Below, in pieces: positions 26,951 to 35,536 of a stretch of DNA of 64,000 nucleotides. The translations under genes were made by a program, and so were the position numbers. Within the stretch, counting starts at the first letter, position 1; every line of letters begins with the position of its first letter. The notes beneath the pieces are model-generated. The model was not told the DNA's origin. It was given only the letters and a program-made list of their open reading frames with translations, and searched no databases. Origin of the DNA: an uncultured Acinetobacter sp. (GTDB taxonomy: Bacteria; Pseudomonadota; Gammaproteobacteria; Pseudomonadales; Moraxellaceae); assembly GCF_947493735.1 (NCBI RefSeq), contig NZ_CANLSL010000002.1, positions 62,001-126,000 on the forward strand, written 5' to 3'.

Positions 26951-27352
26951 TTAGTTGTTACGTGCATGTTGATCTTGTTGAATCAATTCCACTTTATAAC
27001 CATCAGGATCTTCGACGAATGCAATCACAGTTACACCGCCCTTCATCGGCCCTGCTTCACGTACAACATTGCCACCTCGGGCTTTAATATCCTCACAGGC
27101 TTGATAAGCATCCTCAACGCCAATAGCAATATGTCCATAGCCATCACCCAAATCATAACTCGACGTGTCCCAGTTATGCGTCAGCTCAAGTACGGTATGA
27201 TCAGATTCATCGCCATAACCAACAAAAGCCAAGGTGAATCGCCCTTCTTCATAGTCTCTTTGGCGAAGCAGTTTCATACCGAGCACTTCGGTATAAAACT
27301 GCAAAGATTTTTCCAAATTGCCAACACGTAACATGGTATGGAGCATACGCAT
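26951..27352 (-). CDS. gloA: Lactoylglutathione lyase (glyoxalase I)
   Basis: 133 residues from ATG 27352, which has GAGGA eight bases upstream; the frame opens earlier at GTG 27367. It isomerises the methylglyoxal-glutathione hemithioacetal to S-lactoylglutathione. The start [20 protein letters not shown] is nearly that of the E. coli enzyme. Metal ligands are seen at HTMLRV (His), TVLELT (Glu), GHIAIGV (His) and the Glu of DGYKVELIQ, so the metal site is complete. The 41-base gap to ampG suggests it follows ampG in one transcript. Confidence 0.95.
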   Translation of the reverse strand: MRMLHTMLRVGNLEKSLQFYTEVLGMKLLRQRDYEEGRFTLAFVGYGDESDHTVLELTHNWDTSSYDLGDGYGHIAIGVEDAYQACEDIKARGGNVVREAGPMKGGVTVIAFVEDPDGYKVELIQQDQHARNN

Positions 27353-27393
27353 AATCATTTTCCTCACAATCGAATAAAGCGTGAATATTCAAA

Positions 27394-29589
27394 TTAAGCC
27401 TGACTTTGACCTTCATGTTGTCTAAGTAATTTTGCCACCCAAACCACAAGAATCAAAATCGGAATACCAATCAAAGTCGTCATCAAAAAGAAATTCGGAT
27501 AACCAATATTGGTCACTATCGTGCCCGAATATCCACCGATAAGTTTTGGTGTCAACGTCATCAAAGAACTAAAGATCGCATACTGAACCGCAGTAAAAGA
27601 CACGCTGGTCAAGCTCGATAAGAACGCAATAAATGCCGCTCCTGTAAGACCTGAGGCTAAGTTATCCATGACGATCGCCATATATAACCAAAATTTGCTG
27701 TACTCTTTCACCACTTTGCCCGAGATCGTATATTCACTTTGGGTCGAGTCAATCATTGGCACAGGATCAATTAAATTATTGAACTGATTCGATTGAATTG
27801 TAGGTACGGTTTCATCAATCTCATAACCTGTCAAAGTCATAAATTCATAATCATTGAGAATATAGCTTGCTTTTAATGATTTAAGCTCTGCTTGACTAAA
27901 TTTTTCCGCTGGAATCGCTACAGTAAATGTGCCCTGCCCATCTATTTTTGCATCATATGATGTATCAGCCGTTTCCTCACCAAACGAAACTTGAACCGTA
28001 TTCTTAGAGTTTTTCTCGGCTTCTGTAAGACCAAGAATCTGCCCCTCAACCACGATACTTTGCTCAAGCTCATTCGGTTGTAATACACCATCACGAGTAA
28101 GTGGCAAAAAATGAATTTGTACACGACCAATCGCCTTATCAGCTTTAGCATTCCCAACCACGTAAGGCAACTCACGCTCAACTTGATAAGACTGATCTTG
28201 ATAAGCCACTTGGGTCACGATCTGTCGATCTTGCACTAAAACTTGCTGTGGTATAGCAACTTTCCAAAATCCGACCTCATCTGTATCAACACGATATTGC
28301 TGACCTGCTACAGAAACAGTGACTTGAGATGTTGGTGCGCCTGACTTCACTAAAGCTATAAAAATTAAATTGGTACTACTCGCCAATATCGCCCCGATGA
28401 ACATCACTTTCATGATATTAAATCGCTGTGAAAGCAAGCCACCTAAGAAGCCACCAATCAAGGTAAAAATCACCCCGTAAATTTTCACAGCTTCGGCAAT
28501 TTGCTCTTTACTAAAGTTCATGTCTTGATAAAAAACATTGGAAATCACACCAGCGACAATATCGGAAATACGGAAAAAACCAATCAACAACAATAAAACT
28601 AGGGCGAGCTTTACACCATAACGCTTAAAGAAATCAGCGATCGGCGAAACCCAAGTTTCTTTTGCCATATCACGATTGACTGCACCGAGTTTGACCAATG
28701 AAAATCCGACGACAAAAGCGATCAAACCTGAACCAATAAATCTCACTGCAGCAAGCATAAATGATAATAATGGGTCGTCCACAGTGATCATTGTTAAAGT
28801 TTTACCAAAATAAATAAAACCTAAAACAAAGCTCACCACTGCACAGAAAAATACAAAAACCAAGCGTAAATAATCTGACTTTTTATAACTTTTATAAAGT
28901 CTCTCAACCTTTGGCTCACGCACAATCAGCGTCGTAATGATCCCAATGATCATCACTGCAGCCATGATCCAGTAGGTTTTTTGCCACGCTTCGTAGATAT
29001 AATTGCCCTTCGCTGTGCCATAAGCTGCTGCGATAAACAACGCCCCTGCACCGGCAATGATCATTCCGATGCGATAGCCTGCGTTATAGGTTGAAGCAAG
29101 TACAGTCTGCATCTCAGTCGGCGCAAGCTCAATACGATAGGCATCAATCACAATATCTTGCGTTGCAGATGCAAAACCAAGCAATACCGCACCAACAGCC
29201 ATTTGGATCAGTTGCGACTGCCCCATTGCAGGGTTCGACATCGCCATGATGCAGATCGCCATCATGATCAAACACTGCGCAATCAGTAACCACGCACGTC
29301 GACGCCCCAATGTTTTGGTCAAGAACGGTACTGGAATTTCGTCAATTAACGGCGCCCAAACGAACTTAAAAGAATAACCAAGTGCCGCCCAGCTAAACAT
29401 GGTCACGGCACTTTTTTCAATGCCTGCTTCACCAAGCCACAAGGACAAACTAGAAAAAATCAGTAGAATCGGTATCCCTGCCGAGAAACCCAAAAACAGC
29501 ATAATGATCGATCGACGATCCAAAAATGCGTTAAATGCACTGCCCCAGTTTTTTGCAGTCTTTTCTTCAGCCTGATTTGCATTTGCCAT
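27394..29589 (-). CDS. ampG: AmpG-type muropeptide permease with an inserted Ig-like periplasmic region
   Basis: 731 residues from ATG 29589 (MANANQAEEK); the frame extends 30 codons upstream without support. AmpG is an MFS importer of anhydro-muropeptides in wall recycling, often tied to beta-lactamase induction. The MFS core is normal (DRRSIIMLFLGFSAGIP; LGRRRAW; SATQDIVIDAYRIE). Between late helices, residues about 418-630 are inserted (nt 27700-28338). They hold two similar beta-rich repeats, VTVSVAGQQYRVD...GFWKVAIP and VQVSFGEET...GTFTVAIP, like bacterial Ig-like adhesin repeats. E. coli AmpG is 491 residues; without the insert this one would be about 520. Substrate is inferred. Confidence 0.85.
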   Translation of the reverse strand: MANANQAEEKTAKNWGSAFNAFLDRRSIIMLFLGFSAGIPILLIFSSLSLWLGEAGIEKSAVTMFSWAALGYSFKFVWAPLIDEIPVPFLTKTLGRRRAWLLIAQCLIMMAICIMAMSNPAMGQSQLIQMAVGAVLLGFASATQDIVIDAYRIELAPTEMQTVLASTYNAGYRIGMIIAGAGALFIAAAYGTAKGNYIYEAWQKTYWIMAAVMIIGIITTLIVREPKVERLYKSYKKSDYLRLVFVFFCAVVSFVLGFIYFGKTLTMITVDDPLLSFMLAAVRFIGSGLIAFVVGFSLVKLGAVNRDMAKETWVSPIADFFKRYGVKLALVLLLLIGFFRISDIVAGVISNVFYQDMNFSKEQIAEAVKIYGVIFTLIGGFLGGLLSQRFNIMKVMFIGAILASSTNLIFIALVKSGAPTSQVTVSVAGQQYRVDTDEVGFWKVAIPQQVLVQDRQIVTQVAYQDQSYQVERELPYVVGNAKADKAIGRVQIHFLPLTRDGVLQPNELEQSIVVEGQILGLTEAEKNSKNTVQVSFGEETADTSYDAKIDGQGTFTVAIPAEKFSQAELKSLKASYILNDYEFMTLTGYEIDETVPTIQSNQFNNLIDPVPMIDSTQSEYTISGKVVKEYSKFWLYMAIVMDNLASGLTGAAFIAFLSSLTSVSFTAVQYAIFSSLMTLTPKLIGGYSGTIVTNIGYPNFFLMTTLIGIPILILVVWVAKLLRQHEGQSQA

Positions 29590-29904
29590 ATTGCGAGGTG
29601 TTCCTAATGTGTTCCTGAAATCTTTGCCTAGAATGATTGGAATCGTTAAAAGTCCATTTATATCACTCAAAATACGCACTTAACTAATGATTAAGCAAAC
29701 CGTAGAATGTACAATTTGACACAATTCCACATTCCTCGTTGTACTTTGATTTTAAATGATAAATCTACGCTAAAGAGTGACAATCTGTTATGTTTTATCC
29801 AAGTCATCTCTACTTGCCGATTTATCTTAGATTTTCACTTGAATTAAAGCAATAAAACTGTCACTTTAATAGTGAACGCAATACTCTTTTTTATGGATTA
29901 AATT
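29590..29904. other. Divergent intergenic region ampG / Lon-type protease
   Basis: 315 AT-rich bases. A TTGACA at 29716-29721 could be a rightward -35 but its -10 (TGTACT, 18 bases on) is weak. GTACAA at 29709 and TTGTAC at 29739 form an inverted pair around it. No ORF or RNA gene is seen. Confidence 0.35.
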
Positions 29905-32571
29905 GTGATTAACAATCAAAAATCAGCGCATAATACTCTCATTGATTCTCAACCTTTATCACAAGACTACACCATCACCAACCAAACTCTGAAAAACAGT
30001 CCGTTGAAAACCAATCAAGTCAGCGCCCTGACAAATAAAGAAATCTTGCATACCATTCAGCACACCAAACTCAATGTTGCACAGCTCACGCATTTTGCCG
30101 ATTTAGATAAGATTCCTGCATCGACACGACGTATCAAAGCACTGAATGACTTCCTTGGTCAAGATCGTGCCAAAGCGTCCGTTGAAGCAGGTCTAAGCTT
30201 ACCTTATTCAGGCTACAACATTTTTGCCGTAGGTACCGCAGGACTCGGTAAACGCACAATGATTAAGCGTTTACTCGCACAACATGCCAAAACGCTACCA
30301 ACACCATCTGATTGGGTCTATGTCAACAACTTCCACGATGCACGTCAGCCATTAGCACTTGAGCTTGAAGCAGGTCAAGCGCCGAAGTTTCAAAAAGCCA
30401 TGCATGACATGTGGGGCGCAATTCTACAACAATTAGAACGCCGTTTTGGTGCGGATACATATCACAAACAAATCGAAATGATTCGTGGTCAAGTCAGTCA
30501 ACTTCAGCAAGAAGCACTCCTTGAACTGACCCAAGAGGGTGAAGCACTTTCTTTAAAATTGGTGTCGAAAAACGAAGAACACATCTTTGTTCCAGTACAC
30601 GATAGCAGCTCAGAAAAAGCTCAACCACAAGAAATGAGCCAATCTGACATCAATGCATTGAATCCCAAAGATCGTATGAAAATTGCGTCAAATATCCGCT
30701 ATATGGATAAGAAGTTGCAACGTCTTGGCTCAACGCTTGGCGGTATGGAAGATGTCGCACGAGATAAAGTCATTGATCTTAATCACGATATTGCAAAACA
30801 AGTGGTCGAACCCAAAGTTCAAAATATTTATAAACGCTTTGAAAATGTTGAACATTTGGCAAATTATCTTAAAGCCTATGCCAAGGATATTATTGAACAT
30901 GTCGAGCTGATTTTGGATCGTGAGGAAGAAGATTTTAGCCCAACCACATTCAACCGTGTTCCTGCTCGCTATCAAGTCAATGTTATAACAACGCACAAAG
31001 CCAACTCGGGCGCACCTGTGATTTTTGAAGACTTCCCAACGCATTACAATCTGCTTGGACACGTCGAACAGCTTACCCAAATGGGCACCATTACCACAGA
31101 CTTTACTTTGATTCGCTCAGGTGCTTTGCATCGAGCTAATGGTGGCTTTCTGATTCTCGAAGCCGAACAAATGCTTGAGCAAGCTTACGCATGGCAAGGG
31201 CTAAAACGTGCGCTAAAATCTGGAAAATTAAAACTATCCTCACTGGAACATATGTTGACCTTAACAGGCAGTATTTCTATTGAGCCACAATCAATTCCCC
31301 TGACAGTCAAAGTGATTCTACTCGCAGAACCACAGATTTATTATGAAATCTTAGACTATGAGCCTGAACTCGGTAGCGTATTTAAAATTCGTGCTGATTT
31401 CACTGACACCCTACCCCGTACCGAAGCCAATGAACAGGCTTATATGCAACTAATTGCAGACTATGTACAGCGTGATAAATTGCGTCCATTTGATCGTTCT
31501 GCGCTTGCTGCATTACTCACAGACTCAAGTCGTCAGGCGGAAGATCAAAAATCACTGTCTTTACATGCATCGACACTTGGCGATTTGATTCGTGAAGCAC
31601 ATCATCATGCCCTATTGCAAGATGCCAATACCGTGACCGCAGAACACATCAATATGGCATTGCAACATCGTCAATATCGTCTTGGATATTTGCGAGAGCT
31701 CTATTGGCAAGACCTGTCACGTGGTACGCAACTCATTGAAACTTCAGGCTATCGTTTGGGTCAGATCAATGCACTTTCGGTCATCCATTACGCCGATGTA
31801 GAGTTTGGCTTACCATCACGATTGACCGCATCAGTCTATCAAGGTGGTGGTGATATTCTCGATATTGAGCGCAGTGTCGAACTTGGCGGCTCACTGCATG
31901 CCAAAGGCGTTCTACTCATGTCGAGTTTCTTAAAAGCACACTTCGGACGCACGCAAACCCTACACTTCTCTGCTGCACTTGCTTTTGAACAAAGCTACGG
32001 CGAGGTCGATGGCGATAGTGCTACAGTAGCGGAGCTTTCTGCGCTCATTTCCGCAATTAGTCAAATTCCAATTGATCAATCTTGGGCAATCACAGGTTCA
32101 ATGAATCAACTTGGACAAGTACAACCAATTGGTGGCGTCAATGCCAAAATCGAAGGCTTCTTCGATGCCTGTAAGCTACAAGGCTTCTCAGGTTCGCAAG
32201 GTGTGATTATTCCACGTCAGAATATGCAACATCTAATGCTTCGCCAAGAAGTCATTGATGCGGTAAATGAAGGTAAATTTCATATTCACGCAATTGACAC
32301 CATTGATCAAGCTTTAGAAATCCTCATGTCACGCCCTGTTGGCACTTTAGATAAAGACGGACAGTACAGTAAAGATTCGATCTTTGCTGCGGTAATGGAA
32401 CAATTGAACTACTGGCAAGCAGTCGAAGATGGCGAGATCGAAGCGCCTAAAAAAACCAAAAAGAAAAAGCCAAAAGATGATAAAGCGAAAAAAGAGAAAG
32501 TCGCAGAAACAAAAGTGCCTGAAAGCAAATTGATTTCACGCAAACAAAAATCAAAGCTGAAAAAGAAATAA
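29905..32571 (+). CDS. Lon-type ATP-dependent protease (YcbZ/LonH-like)
   Basis: 888 residues, start GTG 29905. An N-terminal helical part (to about 90) leads to an AAA+ module with Walker A GTAGLGKRTM near 112, a long inserted coiled-coil region (about 190-340), and an LIRSGALHRANGGFLILEAE block where Walker B sits. The Lon peptidase domain has its Ser-Lys dyad: Ser705 in GDSA and Lys748 in GGVNAKIEG. The last 40 residues are extremely lysine-rich. This family lacks the N-terminal substrate domain of classical Lon. E. coli YcbZ is about 586 residues, so this is the long form. Targets are unknown. Confidence 0.87.
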   Translation: MINNQKSAHNTLIDSQPLSQDYTITNQTLKNSPLKTNQVSALTNKEILHTIQHTKLNVAQLTHFADLDKIPASTRRIKALNDFLGQDRAKASVEAGLSLPYSGYNIFAVGTAGLGKRTMIKRLLAQHAKTLPTPSDWVYVNNFHDARQPLALELEAGQAPKFQKAMHDMWGAILQQLERRFGADTYHKQIEMIRGQVSQLQQEALLELTQEGEALSLKLVSKNEEHIFVPVHDSSSEKAQPQEMSQSDINALNPKDRMKIASNIRYMDKKLQRLGSTLGGMEDVARDKVIDLNHDIAKQVVEPKVQNIYKRFENVEHLANYLKAYAKDIIEHVELILDREEEDFSPTTFNRVPARYQVNVITTHKANSGAPVIFEDFPTHYNLLGHVEQLTQMGTITTDFTLIRSGALHRANGGFLILEAEQMLEQAYAWQGLKRALKSGKLKLSSLEHMLTLTGSISIEPQSIPLTVKVILLAEPQIYYEILDYEPELGSVFKIRADFTDTLPRTEANEQAYMQLIADYVQRDKLRPFDRSALAALLTDSSRQAEDQKSLSLHASTLGDLIREAHHHALLQDANTVTAEHINMALQHRQYRLGYLRELYWQDLSRGTQLIETSGYRLGQINALSVIHYADVEFGLPSRLTASVYQGGGDILDIERSVELGGSLHAKGVLLMSSFLKAHFGRTQTLHFSAALAFEQSYGEVDGDSATVAELSALISAISQIPIDQSWAITGSMNQLGQVQPIGGVNAKIEGFFDACKLQGFSGSQGVIIPRQNMQHLMLRQEVIDAVNEGKFHIHAIDTIDQALEILMSRPVGTLDKDGQYSKDSIFAAVMEQLNYWQAVEDGEIEAPKKTKKKKPKDDKAKKEKVAETKVPESKLISRKQKSKLKKK

Positions 32572-32594
32572 TGATTTTAATGAATCAAACTCAG

Positions 32595-32620
32595 CCAGTA
32601 ATTTATTACTGGTTTTTTTA
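32595..32620 (+). terminator. Terminator of the Lon-type protease gene
   Basis: CCAGTAA, loop TTTA (approximately), TTACTGG followed by seven T, starting 23 bases after the stop codon. Confidence 0.9.
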
Positions 32621-32851
32621 TTGAAAAATAATAACTAGATGAAAAGTTTACAGACTTATCGCAATTTTCTAAAATCTAAGAAAAAACAAAAGTAATTGTT
32701 TGAAATTACAAATATAGTGATCACAAATTAAAGAAATGATAAAGCTAAATAAATTAATGCAGTGTGTGGTTTAAATAGAAATGCAGATACAATAAAATTG
32801 AAAACTTATTTTTATAATACATCCACAGTCTCACTAAAATGATGAAAACTA

Positions 32852-32936
32852 TGGTGGGGACGGAGAGACTCGAACTCTCACACCTTGCGGCGCTGGAACC
32901 TAAATCCAGTGCGTCTACCAATTTCGCCACGTCCCC
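32852..32936 (-). tRNA. tRNA-Leu (anticodon UAG)
   Basis: 85 nt with encoded CCA. Acceptor GGGGACG pairs fully with CGTCCCC; anticodon stem CTGGA/TCCAG encloses TTTAGGT, giving UAG; a long variable arm follows (CGCCGCAAGGTG region), as expected of class II tRNA; T-arm GAGAG/CTCTC with TTCGAGT. Confidence 0.96.
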
Positions 32937-33010
32937 GATGTGTTGCGTATATTAGCAATGTGTTTTTCAATTGCCAAGTACTTTTTTTAAAAACCATGAC
33001 AAGCGTGTAT

Positions 33011-33865
33011 TTAATCATCAATTTTATAATTTTCGTTTATTTTTAAATCACTTATCACACTTTTTATCGCTGAAACTCGATTTTTTTGATGTTTTGCGAG
33101 CATATGGTCCAAACATTCTTGATACTTTTGCAAACCTTTTGGAAGCAGTGGGATCTCTTGTTGGCAGTGTGCTGTCGCCCATTGTCGATAGCTATTCTGC
33201 TGACCACGAACCGTATAAGGCTTCTCACCGACTAATATTTCATAAAAGATAATTCCCAAAGCATATAGATCACTTTGCACAGACTTCGCTTGTCCATGAA
33301 AAATCTCAGGTGCCATATAGGCAGGAGTGGCAGTCATTTCAGTTACAGTTTTTAAATGAGAAGAATGCACAGAATTGATTGGTTGCAATTGCGCAAAATC
33401 AATGAGTTGAATGGGTGAATCATGACTTTGTTCAGCTCGGAGAAAATGGCGAAGCTTTAAATCACCATGAATAAAACCCAAATCATGCAAATCATCAACA
33501 CGTTTTAAGATGTTGATAAAAATCGTTATTCGCTCAGCTATTGAATACTTTTGAAAATCAATTGGATGAGCGTATGGGAGCACTAAAATTGTGGCGTTGC
33601 TATCGCTCTGATGCTGAAATTCAGCGGATTTTAGTATCAAAAATGGTAAAACTAGCCCTGTATTATGTAATTGCAAATACATTGCAATTTCATGCTTAAA
33701 AGCGCTTTTTAGCTGTAAATCAGCAACGTCTTCGAGATACTTAAAAACAAAAAATTGGTTGTTTTGTTCAACCAAATCAACGCACTGCCCTAAGTTTCGA
33801 CTAAAATTCGCATTGAGCGATTTGATCTTTTGATAAGGCAGTTGTGGATCAAAGTTGATGTTCAT
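33011..33865 (-). CDS. Serine/threonine protein kinase-like protein
   Basis: 284 residues with a compact protein-kinase fold. ATP-site lysine Lys42 in FVFKYL, alpha-C Glu59 in FKHEIAMY, catalytic Asp135 in FIHGDLKLRHF, metal Asp156 in LIDFAQL (DFA instead of DFG), then PAYMAPEIF (APE 185-187) and SDLYALG (Asp199). The Asn that normally follows HxDLKxxN is His140, and no glycine-rich loop is evident, so activity may be reduced or specialised. Its first 17 bases overlap the end of the patatin gene upstream, so the two are likely co-translated. No membrane or sensor domain. Substrate unknown; the phospholipase is the obvious candidate partner. Confidence 0.75.
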   Translation of the reverse strand: MNINFDPQLPYQKIKSLNANFSRNLGQCVDLVEQNNQFFVFKYLEDVADLQLKSAFKHEIAMYLQLHNTGLVLPFLILKSAEFQHQSDSNATILVLPYAHPIDFQKYSIAERITIFINILKRVDDLHDLGFIHGDLKLRHFLRAEQSHDSPIQLIDFAQLQPINSVHSSHLKTVTEMTATPAYMAPEIFHGQAKSVQSDLYALGIIFYEILVGEKPYTVRGQQNSYRQWATAHCQQEIPLLPKGLQKYQECLDHMLAKHQKNRVSAIKSVISDLKINENYKIDD

Positions 33866-35357
33866 GCGCTGAGGCTTGATGTTGTTGCTGTCCAGATTTC
33901 AAAACTGTCAGACAATGCTCAATGGTTTTGCCGATTCGAGCGTGCATTTCAATACTGCTAATCTTCGGCCAAGTCGCTCGCTCACCTTCTTTTTGCAATT
34001 GTTTAAAGATTTTCTTATCAGGATTTTTGACCATCCATAGATAATGATTCAAGTTATATTTCGCAGCGATGTTGATATCACCATAATAGCGCTGTCCAAC
34101 GATACCGTAGCCATGATGAACCACACGCTGAATCAACGGAAAACTGGATAAATTGTTGCGCGTAAAATCTAAACCTTGCATGGATAAAGTCTTGGCTTGA
34201 TGGCGAATAAAACGACTTGGCCAACTGAGCAAATCTCGACGATAACGCTGAAAATCCGATTGCATAAACGGCACCACATGCGGATTGACCTGACAAGCAA
34301 TGCTGTAATTAATATTATAAAGTCGAGCCATACGAATTTGTGGAAAATCACTGCGCACACTGCCGTCAACCCAGTGCGTATTTGCCATATAGGGTGTGTA
34401 CACGCCATCATGGCGTTTAGTTTTGAGGCGGACAGGTGGAAAGAAAAATGGAATCGCACAGGATGCCAATGTCGCACTCCACACCAACAACTCTGGCGAC
34501 ATGATTTCATTCATAATCCTAGGGTTATAACCTGTGCTATATGGCGCTACCACAATCGAACAATGTCGACCCGACTTGGCAAAGGCTTCCTCAAAAGTAT
34601 AATCCCCAAGATTGGCAATCAAAAATTTTTTTAAGGTGCCGATATCCGCTAAACCACCTTGATCTGCCAAAATTTGGTAAATACTGCGATATTTAAAGGC
34701 GTGATCGATAAAACCGTCACTCTGGATAAAATCCATCAACTCTTGATCATTATGCGTTGCAAGCATCGCCGCCATGATCGCTCCTGCACTTGATCCTGAA
34801 AATACTTTTGGCAATAAATCCTGCTCATACAGTACCTTACACACACCAAGATGAAAAATACCGAGTGTAGCACCACCAGAGAACATCAACGCAGGTTGAC
34901 CATAAGCTTTTAAAGCGCCTTCGAAATATTCGATTTTTTCTGTTTGTGTGAATGCAGTAAATTCATCAGAAGCGACGTAAGCAAATGCTTTGCTCATGTT
35001 ATGGACGTAGTCTTCGATCAGCTTCTTCGTCCCTGTAAAGGTTTGATTATAAAGTAAAGGATGCGCAATATTGGCAATATCAAAGTTTAAACCTTCACGT
35101 AAATATTCTGCCAAATCGAGCTGTTGATCAGTTTCGATCAATCGCTTTATCCGCACCAAACGCTGTGCTAAGAACGGATAACCATAATGCGGTGAAGTAT
35201 TATCGAATTTCCATGCTTCTAGACCCGTCGCTTCATCCAACTGCTGCGCAATAGTTTTCCATTCATTATAATTTTCAGCATGTTGTAAACTGCGCTTGAG
35301 TGAGGCGATCTTATAGCGCTGGTGACCATTGAGGTGAGCATCATTGTATATCGGCAT
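33849..35357 (-). CDS. Patatin-like phospholipase (DUF3336 plus patatin)
   Basis: About 502 residues from ATG 35357; TTG and GTG codons up to four codons upstream are alternatives and no start has a strong ribosome site. An N-terminal DUF3336 region (about 10-145) precedes the patatin core: oxyanion loop GGATLG near 161-166, nucleophile elbow GSSAG with Ser190, and catalytic Asp in HWVDGSVRSD. Such enzymes hydrolyse phospholipid or neutral-lipid acyl esters and are probably peripheral to the membrane. The kinase-like gene overlaps its end, suggesting joint expression. Confidence 0.87.
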   Translation of the reverse strand: MPIYNDAHLNGHQRYKIASLKRSLQHAENYNEWKTIAQQLDEATGLEAWKFDNTSPHYGYPFLAQRLVRIKRLIETDQQLDLAEYLREGLNFDIANIAHPLLYNQTFTGTKKLIEDYVHNMSKAFAYVASDEFTAFTQTEKIEYFEGALKAYGQPALMFSGGATLGIFHLGVCKVLYEQDLLPKVFSGSSAGAIMAAMLATHNDQELMDFIQSDGFIDHAFKYRSIYQILADQGGLADIGTLKKFLIANLGDYTFEEAFAKSGRHCSIVVAPYSTGYNPRIMNEIMSPELLVWSATLASCAIPFFFPPVRLKTKRHDGVYTPYMANTHWVDGSVRSDFPQIRMARLYNINYSIACQVNPHVVPFMQSDFQRYRRDLLSWPSRFIRHQAKTLSMQGLDFTRNNLSSFPLIQRVVHHGYGIVGQRYYGDINIAAKYNLNHYLWMVKNPDKKIFKQLQKEGERATWPKISSIEMHARIGKTIEHCLTVLKSGQQQHQASAHEHQL

Positions 35358-35480
35358 AGAAAGCACCAAATTGATTTTTATTGCATTTATTTACGCATTG
35401 AATCATAGCATGCCACGAAGCCATCTGTTGACTGTAGCGTTTTGTAGTTGTTAGACAAAGCTCAAAAGTCATGAAAAATA

Positions 35481-35520
35481 AAAAAAGCCCTAAACCGTAG
35501 TTTAGAGCTTTTGCTTTCTT
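35481..35520 (-). terminator. cysN terminator
   Basis: AAAAAAGCCCTAAAC, loop CGTA, GTTTAGAGCTTTT: stem with one mismatch, lying just past the cysN stop. Confidence 0.75.
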
Positions 35521-35536
35521 AAAGCTAACTATCGAA

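Noticed and set aside
26936..27331. 131-codon rightward frame
   Set aside because: Exactly opposite gloA, whose metal ligands and start are clear.
29709..29744. GTACAA/TTGTAC inverted pair as an operator
   Set aside because: Arms are six bases and 24 apart, too weak to claim without conservation.
34197..34634. 145-codon rightward frame
   Set aside because: Antisense shadow of the patatin gene, with no coding features of its own.
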